From: Acidobacteriota bacterium
GTDB lineage: Bacteria; Acidobacteriota; Terriglobia; Acidiferrales; UBA7541
Direction of reading: 5' to 3'
Assembly: GCA_003223215.1 (NCBI GenBank)
Contig: QHYH01000089.1
Span: 1 to 64,000 of the forward strand
DNA: 64,000 bases
The notes beneath the pieces were generated by a model. The model did not search any database. It was not told where the DNA came from and was given only the letters and a program-made list of their open reading frames with translations. Of the stretch, positions 44,373 through 52,771 are shown piece by piece. The position numbers were made by a program, and so were the translations under genes. Within the stretch, counting starts at the first letter, position 1, and every line of letters starts with the position of its first letter.

Positions 44373-44927
44373 CTGAGCGAACTGAAACCAGCACTGATTG
44401 TCATTGCAGGCCCTCTGGGCGCAGGGAAAACTACGTTCTACGAAGCCCACCTGAAAGAGGCATTTCCGGACCTAGTTCCGCCCATCGCGCATAAGCGAGA
44501 GGAGATGCTGCTCGAGCAGCGCTCGTTTGCAGTTGAAGATTGGACTGTGGATCTGGAGTTGTTGGAGAACGCGCGGCAGGCCGGCTACACAACAAAGGTC
44601 TTTTTCATTTCTACGGAAGATCCCAACCTCAACGTAGGACGCGTGCTTCTGAGGATGAGTCAAAGCGGGCAGGGCGTCCCGCTTGGCACAATTCCAGAGT
44701 CCTACAAAGAGGCCATGAGGAGTCTGCCGGAGACTCGCAAACACGCCGATGATCTTCTCGTGTATGACAATACCGAAAACGGAAGAGGCCACCGCCTCGT
44801 TGCTCGTTTCATCGCCGGCGAGTTGGTCAAGACAGCGCAAACTCCGCCCGACTGGCTGAAAAAAGTTTTCGGCCGTGAGCTGCGCAGCGAAGTGAAACAC
44901 CAAGGAAAATCTGGACGCGCACGCTAA
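44373..44927 (+). CDS. Zeta-toxin-like P-loop kinase
   Basis: A 184-aa protein with Walker A GPLGAGKTTFYEAHL right at the N terminus (about 13-27), then STEDPNLNVGRVLLRMSQSG and VYDNTENGRG. This is the layout of short zeta-toxin/AAA kinases found on mobile elements. No ATG or GTG precedes the P-loop in frame. CTG 44373 with AAGGA nine bases upstream is the best start; the next ATG (44505) would remove the P-loop. The rare start may limit toxin dose (inference). Confidence 0.65.
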   Translation: MSELKPALIVIAGPLGAGKTTFYEAHLKEAFPDLVPPIAHKREEMLLEQRSFAVEDWTVDLELLENARQAGYTTKVFFISTEDPNLNVGRVLLRMSQSGQGVPLGTIPESYKEAMRSLPETRKHADDLLVYDNTENGRGHRLVARFIAGELVKTAQTPPDWLKKVFGRELRSEVKHQGKSGRAR

Positions 44928-45132
44928 CATCCGCCAGCCTTGACGCACAGTCGACTCAAATATAGACAAAGAAGGCAGAGCCCGTCGCGTGAAATTTCTG
45001 CTTGGCGTGTGCTATATGTATATAGTATGCTGAAAAAAAAGCCATTGACTGCGCCGTGGAGATGCGGGGGCGGGCTAGGGGAAACGAAAAATGAGCGACA
45101 CGGAACACGCGAACCCGGATGCCCAGTGAGGT

Positions 45133-45149
45133 GTAGACAGATTGTCTGC
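45133..45149. promoter_or_regulatory. Small inverted repeat before the excisionase-like gene
   Basis: GTAGACA (45133-45139) and TGTCTGC (45143-45149) match as inverted arms at 6 of 7 positions. The element ends 28 bp before the chosen start codon and could be an operator. It is too short to be certain. Confidence 0.3.
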
Positions 45150-45177
45150 AATGGATTTTGATTCTCCGAGGGATCGC

Positions 45178-45378
45178 ATGGGCGTTTTGCAACTTCCGCC
45201 GATCCAGCCAATCGCGGTCACAATCGAACAGGCCGCGAAACTCATCGGCACCAACGATAAACAGATTCGCAGGGCAATCTATGCCCGTGAACTCCCGGCG
45301 GTTCGACTTGGCAAATCCTACAGCATCGCAATTGCCGATTTGACGAGGTGGTTTGAGCGCAAGAAGAAGTTTATCTGA
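45178..45378 (+). CDS. Excisionase-like HTH protein
   Basis: A 66-aa MerR-like (HTH_17) DNA-binding protein: VTIEQAAKLIGTNDKQIRRA then IYARELPAVRLGKSYSIAIA and DLTRWFERKKKF. Such proteins next to an integrase usually act as recombination directionality factors. ATG 45178 is chosen for GAGGG five bases before it; an upstream in-frame ATG at 45151 would add nine residues. It lies 96 bp before the integrase. Confidence 0.75.
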   Translation: MGVLQLPPIQPIAVTIEQAAKLIGTNDKQIRRAIYARELPAVRLGKSYSIAIADLTRWFERKKKFI

Positions 45379-45474
45379 GTCGAAGACCTGCCTTATGTCT
45401 CTTGGAGGTAAGCAATGGGTTGAATGCCCCACGGTATCAAACGGCTGAATCTACTACTTGACGGAGGTGAGCGG

Positions 45475-46528
45475 ATGAGAACTCGCGGTGAAGGTGGACT
45501 CGAAAAAATCGGCCACATCTGGTACTTCACGTTCTACAACCTGAAGGGGAAACAGATGCGCCGATCTTCTAAGTCTCGCCTCAAGTCAGTAGCAATTGAA
45601 ATGCTCCAACAGGCGCAAAAAGATTTACGGAAAGGAACCGAGCCGGCGTCGGCGCGTAAGATGAAGTACGAGGACATTCGTCGTATTCTCGTCGACGACT
45701 ATCTTTTATCCGCGAAGGCCGTCATGGACGGCAAGGAAATCCTGATCTCCGGGCGCCGCGGGCTCCTCAAGCCTCTCGATGACTACTTTGGCGGCATGAA
45801 CGTTGCCAACATCACAACGGATGTACTGCGTGACTTCTCGTCGAAGCGAATGGAAAACGGAGTCGCGGGGCCAACGGTCAATCGCAACCTCGCCATGCTT
45901 CGCCGGATGTTCAAACTTGCCGAACGCGAAAGCAAGGTCTCGAACGTTCCGTACTTCCCGATGCAGAAGGAATCGGAGCCGCGTGAAGCGTTCTTGGAGG
46001 GTCCTAGGTTTGAAAAACTTCGCGCCGAAATGCCTGAGCTCCTACGCCCGACGTTGACGTTCTGCTATGAGACGGGGTGCCGCACCGGAGCTATGGCGAA
46101 GGTCGTCTGGCCTTGGGTCAACCTAGCCGACCAGGAAATAAGCCTGCCGCCCGGTGTCGTCAAGAATCGCAAGCCGATTGTCCCCCTCTCGGATGAGCTC
46201 ACGGCCATGCTCAAGAAGAAATTCCGAGGCCACGGCACAGTATTCGCGACGAGGAATTTTCCGGCGTGCGTGGATAAAGGCATGTGTTAAGTGTGGACTT
46301 GGAGAAAAGACAGGAAAAGCGTGGTATCAGTATCGGGGCCTTGTTCCCCATGATTTCCGACGCTCCGCCGTTCGCAACCTCGTCAACTCCGGTGTCGATA
46401 CAGCCACAGCCATGAAGATTACGGGACATCGCACTCTGCACATCTTCATGCGGTACAATATTATTTCGACGGGCCAACTCCACGAAGCTATGGACAAGGT
46501 CACGTCGAAAAAGAAGGCAGCGAAGTGA
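45475..46528 (+). pseudogene. Tyrosine integrase of the element, one frameshift
   Basis: About 350 aa if read through. The N-terminal half has an arm-binding/SAM-like core domain. The catalytic domain has Arg in ETGCRTGAMAKVV, Lys in PPGVVKNRKPIVPL, HxxR in LVPHDFRRSAVRNLV, a second His in ITGHRTLHIF, and Tyr in MRYNI. Frame is lost in a run of four T at about 46257-46260; one T fewer restores RNFRRAWIKACVKCG. The rest is undamaged, so the break is recent, or a read error. ATG 45475 has GGAGGTG before it. Confidence 0.8.
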
Positions 46529-46535
46529 CGCGGAA

Positions 46536-46553
46536 CAACGCAAATACAACGCA
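46536..46553 (+). repeat. Right-end integrase arm-type repeat
   Basis: CAACGCAAATACAACGCA repeats CAACGCA at 11-bp spacing and matches the left-end copy (36508-36525) at 17 of 18 positions, in the same orientation. It lies 8 bp after the integrase stop and 52 bp before the tRNA repeat. Confidence 0.65.
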
Positions 46554-46605
46554 AAGTTGGGATGCGACTCCGGTCAATGTGAGCTATCTTCTTTCTTATC
46601 AATGA

Positions 46606-46679
<74 letters not shown>

Positions 46680-47098
46680 CTAGAAGATCACAGAATCCGC
46701 AACAGCTGCCCCGGCGCTGACGGCAGAAGGAAACAACCTGGGAGCACGTGCGCGGCTAGCTGCATCACCGCACCTTTTTGCGCCTCCACTACTAACGTGG
46801 GTATAGATCAGCACCGTCGTGGTTATTGACCCAGCCATTTCCGTTCGACAAAATGGCTGGCACAGCACTTACCTGTTGTTTGCACAGACACCGACAGGAC
46901 CAGGTGCACTCTTGCTTTACCTATGTTCACAATTCGCGGACAGCCGGTCTCAACTGCACGAAGCTCTCTCAAAAGGGCTGATCGGGAGCTGCGCCAGCCG
47001 GCCCTTCCTCACTCCAATCCACACGCATGGCTTGGATCGCCTCAGTTGGGGGCGGTGCCGGAATCTGGGTGAAACTGCCGGGCGAGGAGAATTTGACG
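46680..47098. other. Intergenic stretch holding a second integrase relic
   Basis: On the minus strand, 46758-46826 reads ITTTVLIYTHVSSGGAKRCG. TTxxIYTHV followed by a Gly/Arg-rich turn is the typical C terminus of XerD/IntI-type tyrosine recombinases, including the catalytic Tyr. The surrounding frame has no other integrase features, so this is a short relic. The rest of the stretch shows nothing. Confidence 0.45.
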
Positions 47099-48889
47099 AT
47101 GTCTAGGAACTGCAAATCCAGTTTAGCCTGGGCCCTGCTTGCCACCTTGCTCCTGACTCGTGTCCTGCTCGCGCAAAGCCCCAACGCTGACCTCATCCTT
47201 ATCCACGGCCACATCCTCACCCTTGATGGTACGGACTCCCTAGCCCAGGCCATGGCCATCCGCCAGGGCGTCATCGTGAAAGTCGGGACCGACGCGGAAG
47301 TTCTAGAATTCGCGGGCAGTGCTCCCGGGATGCGGGTCATCGACCTTCACGGGCACACGGCCACGCCTGGGCTTATTGATACGCACGCGCACATTGCCGA
47401 GGGAGGCGTGGAAGAACTTTACGGCGTGAAGCTTTCTGATGCCACTTCGGTAGCGGAAATCGTGGCGCGAGTAAAGGCCAAGATCGCGCTGGTCAAGCCC
47501 GGCGAATGGGTCACTGGCTCTGGCTGGGATGAGGGCAAGCTCGCTGAACGACGCTATGTCACCGCCGCCGATCTCGATGCCGTGGCCCCCAACAATCCCG
47601 TCTGGCTCGTGCATACCACCGGCCATTATGGAGTCGCCAATTCGTTTGCCCTCAAACTGGCGCACATCACTGGGGCCACAGCCGACCCCACCGCCGGCAC
47701 CATCGACCGGGACGCCCACGGCAACCCCACCGGCGTCCTCAAAGAAGACTCGGCCATGGAGCCCGTCACGCGGCTCATCCCTCCTACTACTCCCGAGCAG
47801 ATGCGGCAAGGCATCCTGTATATCCAGAAGGTGCTGCACAGTGAAGGCATGACCGCGGTCAAAGACCCGGACATTCAACAAATCCACTGGGATGCTTACA
47901 AATCGCTCCTCGACCAGGGACAGCTCAACGAGCGCATCTGCGTTCTCTGGCATGCTGGCTCAACGCTTGAGTCCGCGCGCAAAGCGCTGTCCGAGATCAC
48001 GGCTGTTCCGCGCGTGCCGGCGAGTCTCGGCGACGACCGCCTGCTCTCCTGTGGAGTAAAGATTTACATGGATGGCTCTGGTGGCGCGCGCACCGGATGG
48101 GTTTATGACGATTGGTTGCGCAACGGCGCGACGCCGGACGTTACAAGTTCGGGGGCGGGCAATCGCGGGTACCCACAAGTTGACCCCGCGGTTTATCGAG
48201 AAATGGTCCGCCTGTTCCACCAGAACGGCGTGCCGGTGGGAACCCATGCGGTTGGCGATCGCGCCATGGACTGGGTTGTGGACACCTACGCGCTGGTCGA
48301 GCAGGAGCAACCGCATGCTGGCCTGCGCCACAGCATCATCCACGCCAACCTGCCCACGCCGCATGCGCTCGAAGTAATGGCCAACCTGCAAAAGAAATAC
48401 GATGCCGGCTACCCCGAGATGCAGCCGGGATTCCTCTGGTGGATCGGCGATATCTACGCGGCCAGCTACGGTTCGAAACGTGGGCTGCACCTGGAGCCGT
48501 TCAAGACATTGCAGGCCCTCGGCATTCTGTGGTCTGGCGGGTCAGACTATTTCGTCACGCCCGTTGCCGCCCGCTACGGGCTTTGGGCCTCCGCAGCTCG
48601 CCAGGCCGCCAAAGGCACCTATGGCCTACACCCGTTCGGGATGACGGAAGCCGTGGACATTCGCACGGCCCTCCGCAGCTACACAGCCTGGGGGTCGCGG
48701 CAGATGTTCCTGGAAAACAAGATCGGAACGCTCGAGGTAAGCAAAAAAGCCGACATCGCGATCTGGGATCGCGACCTCTACGCAATTCCCACCGACCAGA
48801 TCAAAGACCTGAAATGCCTGATGACGTTGCTGGACGGGGAAGTCGTGTACAGTTCGCCGGATTCCCCCCTAACCACATCGGTCCGCTAA
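47099..48889 (+). CDS. YtcJ-like exported amidohydrolase
   Basis: A 596-aa paralog of the enzyme at 16291-18030. It has a signal peptide (WALLATLLLTRVLLAQSP), the metal motif in TPGLIDTHAHIAEGG, and LVHTTGHYGVANSFAL, KIYMDGSGGARTGW, THAVGDRAMDWVV, RHSIIHANLP and GSDYFVTPVAARYGLW. ATG 47099 is preferred, with GAGGAG nine bases upstream. It stands alone beside the tRNA, and the substrate cannot be inferred from neighbours. Confidence 0.82.
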   Translation: MSRNCKSSLAWALLATLLLTRVLLAQSPNADLILIHGHILTLDGTDSLAQAMAIRQGVIVKVGTDAEVLEFAGSAPGMRVIDLHGHTATPGLIDTHAHIAEGGVEELYGVKLSDATSVAEIVARVKAKIALVKPGEWVTGSGWDEGKLAERRYVTAADLDAVAPNNPVWLVHTTGHYGVANSFALKLAHITGATADPTAGTIDRDAHGNPTGVLKEDSAMEPVTRLIPPTTPEQMRQGILYIQKVLHSEGMTAVKDPDIQQIHWDAYKSLLDQGQLNERICVLWHAGSTLESARKALSEITAVPRVPASLGDDRLLSCGVKIYMDGSGGARTGWVYDDWLRNGATPDVTSSGAGNRGYPQVDPAVYREMVRLFHQNGVPVGTHAVGDRAMDWVVDTYALVEQEQPHAGLRHSIIHANLPTPHALEVMANLQKKYDAGYPEMQPGFLWWIGDIYAASYGSKRGLHLEPFKTLQALGILWSGGSDYFVTPVAARYGLWASAARQAAKGTYGLHPFGMTEAVDIRTALRSYTAWGSRQMFLENKIGTLEVSKKADIAIWDRDLYAIPTDQIKDLKCLMTLLDGEVVYSSPDSPLTTSVR

Positions 48890-49262
48890 CCCAATCGCAG
48901 AAGCCGGGTCACACTCATCGCCGCGATGACCGAGGTGGCCGTCTGATCACGCCCATCAGCCGCTCCGGTAACGGGCAATTCAGGTAGCGACAACCAAGCT
49001 GGTTGAAAAAGCAGGCCTGACACTCTCCTGTCGATGATCCTTAGAGATGGGAAAAGTTCCCCTTGCTGATCTTGCTGCCCTACCATGGATGCCGTGAGTT
49101 GTCGGCACGAGAAGGGTCAAGAGGAGCATCATAGATTTTCGGCGGGAAATCGATGAAAACCTACGCAATTGCTAATGCACAGACCAAACCTGCGTTTTGG
49201 AGCGCTCGCTGACTCGCCGACGGCTCCCGTCGCCTGAAGGTAATGTGAAGCGCGACGCGGAG
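48890..49262. other. Intergenic stretch, nothing recognised
   Basis: This lies between the convergent amidohydrolase and Crp/Fnr genes. Short frames here have no domain, and I see no RNA gene or strong hairpin. Confidence 0.4.
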
Positions 49263-50099
49263 CTAACCCCCTGCCAATTTGCTTAGTGCCGCAAGGTCCC
49301 GAATGACCACGGTTGATCCCTTCACCTGCAGGACTTGCCTCTTCTTGAAATCCGAAAACAAGCGCGTCACCGTCTCCCGCGACGATCCGATCATCTGGGC
49401 GATTTCTTCGTGGGTTAGCGTGAGTGTGGCGCGCACTTCGCCCTCAACCTTTTCCCCTTCGGCGACCTGTTCGAGCAGGAAGCGCGCAAACTTCTCCGCG
49501 GCGGAATGCGAAAGACCGATGGTCCGCATCTCTCCGACCGCCAGGTGGTAGTTCTCGCTGAGTTGCTGCGCAACGCGCAGCGCGGCTTCCCCGTGAGCCT
49601 TCAAGAACTCCAGGAAATCATTGCGAGCAATGAAATTCGCTTGCGCTGGTTCCAGCACTTCCGCTGAAGCTTGGTAAGGCTGGCCCGACACGGTAGCGGC
49701 AAGTCCGAGAATCTCCCCTTTTTCGGGCACGCGCAGGATCAACGTCTTACCGTCAGCCGAGGAAGTCGACAGCTTTACGCGGCCGTTGCACAGAATGAAC
49801 ACCCCGCGTGGCTTTTGGCCTTCCACAAACAAAGTCGCGCCCTTGGGATAACTGGCAGCGGCGGTGATCGTCTCCAAATGCTTCAACGCGGCCGGGGAAA
49901 GATTGCAGAACAGGCGTTCCTCGTGGTGGGGACAGTTGAGGCAGCTCTCAACGATTTCTAAACCGTAGGGGGCACGCGTAGTAGATCCGCGCCGGACTAT
50001 GCCGGCCTTGTCCTTGGGAACAAACCAGAAGCGTTTGCTCATAGGCCCTCTTGTTGAACCTTCCTGTTCCTGCTCGGGGTCAACTTTGATCGTCTCCAT
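49263..50099 (-). CDS. Crp/Fnr-family regulator with N-terminal Cys cluster
   Basis: A 278-aa regulator. A Cys cluster (ESCLNCPHHEERLFCNLS, C-x2-C-x8-C, about 50-67) precedes the cyclic-nucleotide-type barrel (FVEGQKPRGVFILCNGRVKL), and a further Cys lies in the barrel. An FNR-like Fe-S cluster is thus possible. The C-terminal HTH has HEEIAQMIGSSRETVTRLFS. The RETVxR core equals that of E. coli CRP, which reads TGTGA. Such sites occur in its own upstream region. GGAGG stands four to five bases before ATG 50099. It diverges from the respiratory operon. Confidence 0.88.
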   Translation of the reverse strand: METIKVDPEQEQEGSTRGPMSKRFWFVPKDKAGIVRRGSTTRAPYGLEIVESCLNCPHHEERLFCNLSPAALKHLETITAAASYPKGATLFVEGQKPRGVFILCNGRVKLSTSSADGKTLILRVPEKGEILGLAATVSGQPYQASAEVLEPAQANFIARNDFLEFLKAHGEAALRVAQQLSENYHLAVGEMRTIGLSHSAAEKFARFLLEQVAEGEKVEGEVRATLTLTHEEIAQMIGSSRETVTRLFSDFKKRQVLQVKGSTVVIRDLAALSKLAGG

Positions 50100-50364
50100 A
50101 ACGCCTCCGTGCATCACAAGGGGAGCAAACAAGGATCTAAAAAACCTGCCCGACTCGTTTGCAGGATCGCGCGTTCCAGGTCTTCGCGCTTTTGATTCGA
50201 ATCATCTGCTCGGTCCATTTTGGAACTGCCTGCCGTTCCCATTCATTTCTTGTCGTGCGGAGACTCTCGCCGACTTCCAGAACGCGGATCTCGGCGAGGA
50301 GCGCTTAGGCGGTGGCCTGCCCACCTCTTCATCACTATTCCTAGATCATCCATGGCCTCGCGGA

Positions 50365-50380
50365 TATGACCCGTGTCACG
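50365..50380. promoter_or_regulatory. CRP-type site 1
   Basis: TATGA-cccgtg-TCACG, one mismatch in each half to TGTGA-N6-TCACA. Its centre is 22 bp, about two helical turns, from site 2. Confidence 0.45.
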
Positions 50381-50386
50381 CGAGAA

Positions 50387-50402
50387 TGTGACTTGCATCA
50401 CC
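50387..50402. promoter_or_regulatory. CRP-type site 2
   Basis: TGTGA-cttgca-TCACC, a single mismatch to the CRP consensus, in the 540-bp region between the Crp/Fnr gene and the respiratory operon. Confidence 0.55.
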
Positions 50403-50485
50403 ACGTATCTGCGCCTTCCAAAGATACTTATCCCTCGGATATCGGAAGTCAGGCTCCAGCGGCGGTTTAACACCTGCTCTATGGC

Positions 50486-50505
50486 AATGTGACGTCCGTC
50501 ACATT
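50486..50505. promoter_or_regulatory. CRP-type site 3, perfect palindrome
   Basis: AATGTGACG-TC-CGTCACATT has perfect 9-bp arms and contains TGTGA-N6-TCACA exactly. It lies about 135 bp upstream of the first gene of the respiratory operon. The neighbouring Crp/Fnr protein carries the recognition residues that fit it. Confidence 0.7.
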
Positions 50506-50640
50506 CCGGCGTGACGCATGGCACTGCGCCATTTGCCCTGCCGGTCCAGGCTTGTGACCAGCAAAGCCTGCAGATCGGCAGATCGCAGCGGGAACGGAAG
50601 TTGCCTTGGCCTTAGAACTTATTCAGGAGGATCTATTGTG

Positions 50641-52101
50641 ATGAGATACCATACGCGGGACAGTAGTTTCTTTGCGGTAGTTGCGGCCTTGGTTGTGCTC
50701 TCGTCGGTATTGGCGTCGGCTCCCAAGAGTTCTGCCATTCCTGCGTTCTCCCGGAAGTACCAGACCTCTTGCACTACCTGCCACAACAACTATCCGGAAT
50801 TGAACGACTTCGGGGAAGCATTCAAGAAAAACGGCTTCAAGTTCCCTAAAGATGACGAAACCTTCGTCAAGGAACCCCCAGTTCTCCTTGGCTCGAAAGC
50901 CCAGAAAGAAGCTTTTCCCGGCGCCGTGTACCCGGGCGAGATTCCGGGCTTTCTGCCCATTGCCTTCCGGTACGAGGGTAACTTCACATTGAACCGCAAG
51001 CAGCCCGCAGGCTTCATCACCCAAACTGGATTCACTCCCCGTACCGACTTGTTCGCCCCCAACACCTTCACGATCATCAGCGCTGGGAGTTTCGGCCAAA
51101 ACCTTTCCTTCTGGATCGACGACGACATTTCGGTAGACGCCGCGAATGCCAGCGGCGCCATGGGCGACGGTTGGCTGAAATACAGCGATCTGGGCCATGG
51201 GATCGGATTGCCGAAGAACGCGTTGAACGTGCGGTTCGGACAATTCGAGCTGGATTTGCCCTTCACGCAGGCGAAAACGATTTATTTGTCGCCTTATGAC
51301 ATTTACAGCCAAACCAACCTCGGACCCACGGGTACAACGACAAACAATCCAGTTATTTTTGGCTCGGCGCAACGCGGCATCGAATTCGGCGGGACGCCCA
51401 ACAACGGAAACTTTGACTGGTCGGTGGCCGTGATCAACGGGAGCAACGCGGGAGACGCCGCCCGTAGTTCGAAAGATGTTTACGTTCGCCTTTCCCAAAG
51501 ATTCAATCTGGAGCGTGACCCGGAAAGCCGCAACGCCATCCAGGCTGCCGGGCCAACTGGTCCCCGCGACCACACTTCGATCCGCTTGGGTTTCTATTAT
51601 TACCACGGGAAGAACGAGCAGAATCAGGACGGTACGACCTTCCCCGGCATTCTGACCACCGTCGAAGAGCCGTTCTACCGTGTCGGCGGCGACCTGCGCT
51701 TCAAGTACCGCCATCTGGAGCTATTCGGGCTCGCAATGTACGGCCACGACGACAACCACTTGTTCACTGCGGGACCGCCCGCGACGATTGCCGCTGCGCC
51801 GGCGGTGAAGTTCTCCGGCGGTTTCGCCGGCGCCAATTATTGGTTCTATCCGTGGCTCATCGGCACGTTCCATTACGACGCCGTGAACTCCCACGCCGAC
51901 TTCATTAATGGCGCACCAGCGTCAGAACACCAGACGCGCAATCGCTTCAGCCCAGGCTTCCAGATACTGGCGCGTGCCAACATCAAGATCGTCGGCGAAT
52001 ATCAATACACATTTGGCCAGCCCTATAGCGATCCCGTGACGGGAAACACCCTGTTTTTCCGTCCGAACACCTTCCAAGCGGGCATCGACTACGTTTTCTA
52101 A
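50641..52101 (+). CDS. Outer-membrane barrel with N-terminal monoheme motif
   Basis: A 486-aa exported protein. After a signal peptide (VVAALVVLSSVLASAPKSSA) comes a single c-type heme site, SCTTCHNNYPELNDFGEAF (about 40-58). The rest is beta-strand rich with alternating aromatics and ends in an outer-membrane-type terminus (AGIDYVF). It looks like a porin carrying a heme at its periplasmic face and may move electrons or solutes across the outer membrane. AGGAGG lies 10 bases before ATG 50641; GTG 50638 fits equally well. Confidence 0.75.
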   Translation: MRYHTRDSSFFAVVAALVVLSSVLASAPKSSAIPAFSRKYQTSCTTCHNNYPELNDFGEAFKKNGFKFPKDDETFVKEPPVLLGSKAQKEAFPGAVYPGEIPGFLPIAFRYEGNFTLNRKQPAGFITQTGFTPRTDLFAPNTFTIISAGSFGQNLSFWIDDDISVDAANASGAMGDGWLKYSDLGHGIGLPKNALNVRFGQFELDLPFTQAKTIYLSPYDIYSQTNLGPTGTTTNNPVIFGSAQRGIEFGGTPNNGNFDWSVAVINGSNAGDAARSSKDVYVRLSQRFNLERDPESRNAIQAAGPTGPRDHTSIRLGFYYYHGKNEQNQDGTTFPGILTTVEEPFYRVGGDLRFKYRHLELFGLAMYGHDDNHLFTAGPPATIAAAPAVKFSGGFAGANYWFYPWLIGTFHYDAVNSHADFINGAPASEHQTRNRFSPGFQILARANIKIVGEYQYTFGQPYSDPVTGNTLFFRPNTFQAGIDYVF

Positions 52102-52160
52102 ACCAAGTTTGCTTTGGAAAGTCTGAAGTGCAGGAAGAATTCGAACAAGAGAGGAATGTC

Positions 52161-52769
52161 ATGAGTCTCGTGAAAATCGCAGCAAAAGGTGTGGCTGTAG
52201 GTCTCACTCTGGCATTGGTCAGCGTTGTCAAGGCCAATGAAATCAAGGGCAAGGTGAGTGTCCAGGGCATCAAGTCTGCGGAGAACATTGCGGTGTACGT
52301 GGATGTCATTCCGGACAAGAAATTTGACGCTCCGAAAGATCCGGTGGTGGTCGACCAGCGGAAAATGGCGTTTGTTCCGCACGTCGTTGCGGCCCAGCAG
52401 GGCACTACGGTGGAATTCCTGAACAGCGACTCCGTCGGGCACAACGTCTACTGGCCCTCCATCAGCGGCAACAAGAAGCTGGCGCACAACCTGGGCACCT
52501 GGCCAAAGGGCGAGAAGAAGCCTTTCCAATTCAACGATGTAGGTGTGGCATCCCTGCTCTGCAACGTGCACCCGGAAATGTCGGGTTATGTCGTCGTCAC
52601 CCCGACTCCCTATTTCGCAGTCACCGACAAGGACGGCAACTTTGAAATCAAGAACATTCCTGCCGGGAAGTACACGCTGAAGACTTGGAGCGAGGACGGG
52701 AAACCAACCACGCAGGCAGTGGATGTGAGTGGTGCGACAGCCAGTGTAGAACTGACGGTCAAGAAGTAG
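52161..52769 (+). CDS. Periplasmic cupredoxin-like protein
   Basis: A 202-aa protein with signal peptide (GLTLALVSVVKANE). A plastocyanin-like domain carries type I copper ligands: His in SVGHNVYWPS, and Cys, His and Met in LLCNVHPEMSG. A C-terminal carboxypeptidase-regulatory-like domain follows (TDKDGNFEIKNIPAGKYTLK). It probably carries electrons between the membrane complex and other partners. It lies 59 bp after the barrel gene and 2 bp before the oxidoreductase. Confidence 0.8.
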   Translation: MSLVKIAAKGVAVGLTLALVSVVKANEIKGKVSVQGIKSAENIAVYVDVIPDKKFDAPKDPVVVDQRKMAFVPHVVAAQQGTTVEFLNSDSVGHNVYWPSISGNKKLAHNLGTWPKGEKKPFQFNDVGVASLLCNVHPEMSGYVVVTPTPYFAVTDKDGNFEIKNIPAGKYTLKTWSEDGKPTTQAVDVSGATASVELTVKK

Positions 52770-52771
52770 CG

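Noticed and set aside
45091-45129. 12-codon ORF after GGGGAAACG, possible leader peptide before the excisionase-like gene
   Set aside because: Too short to support; no attenuator structure or regulatory codon run is visible.
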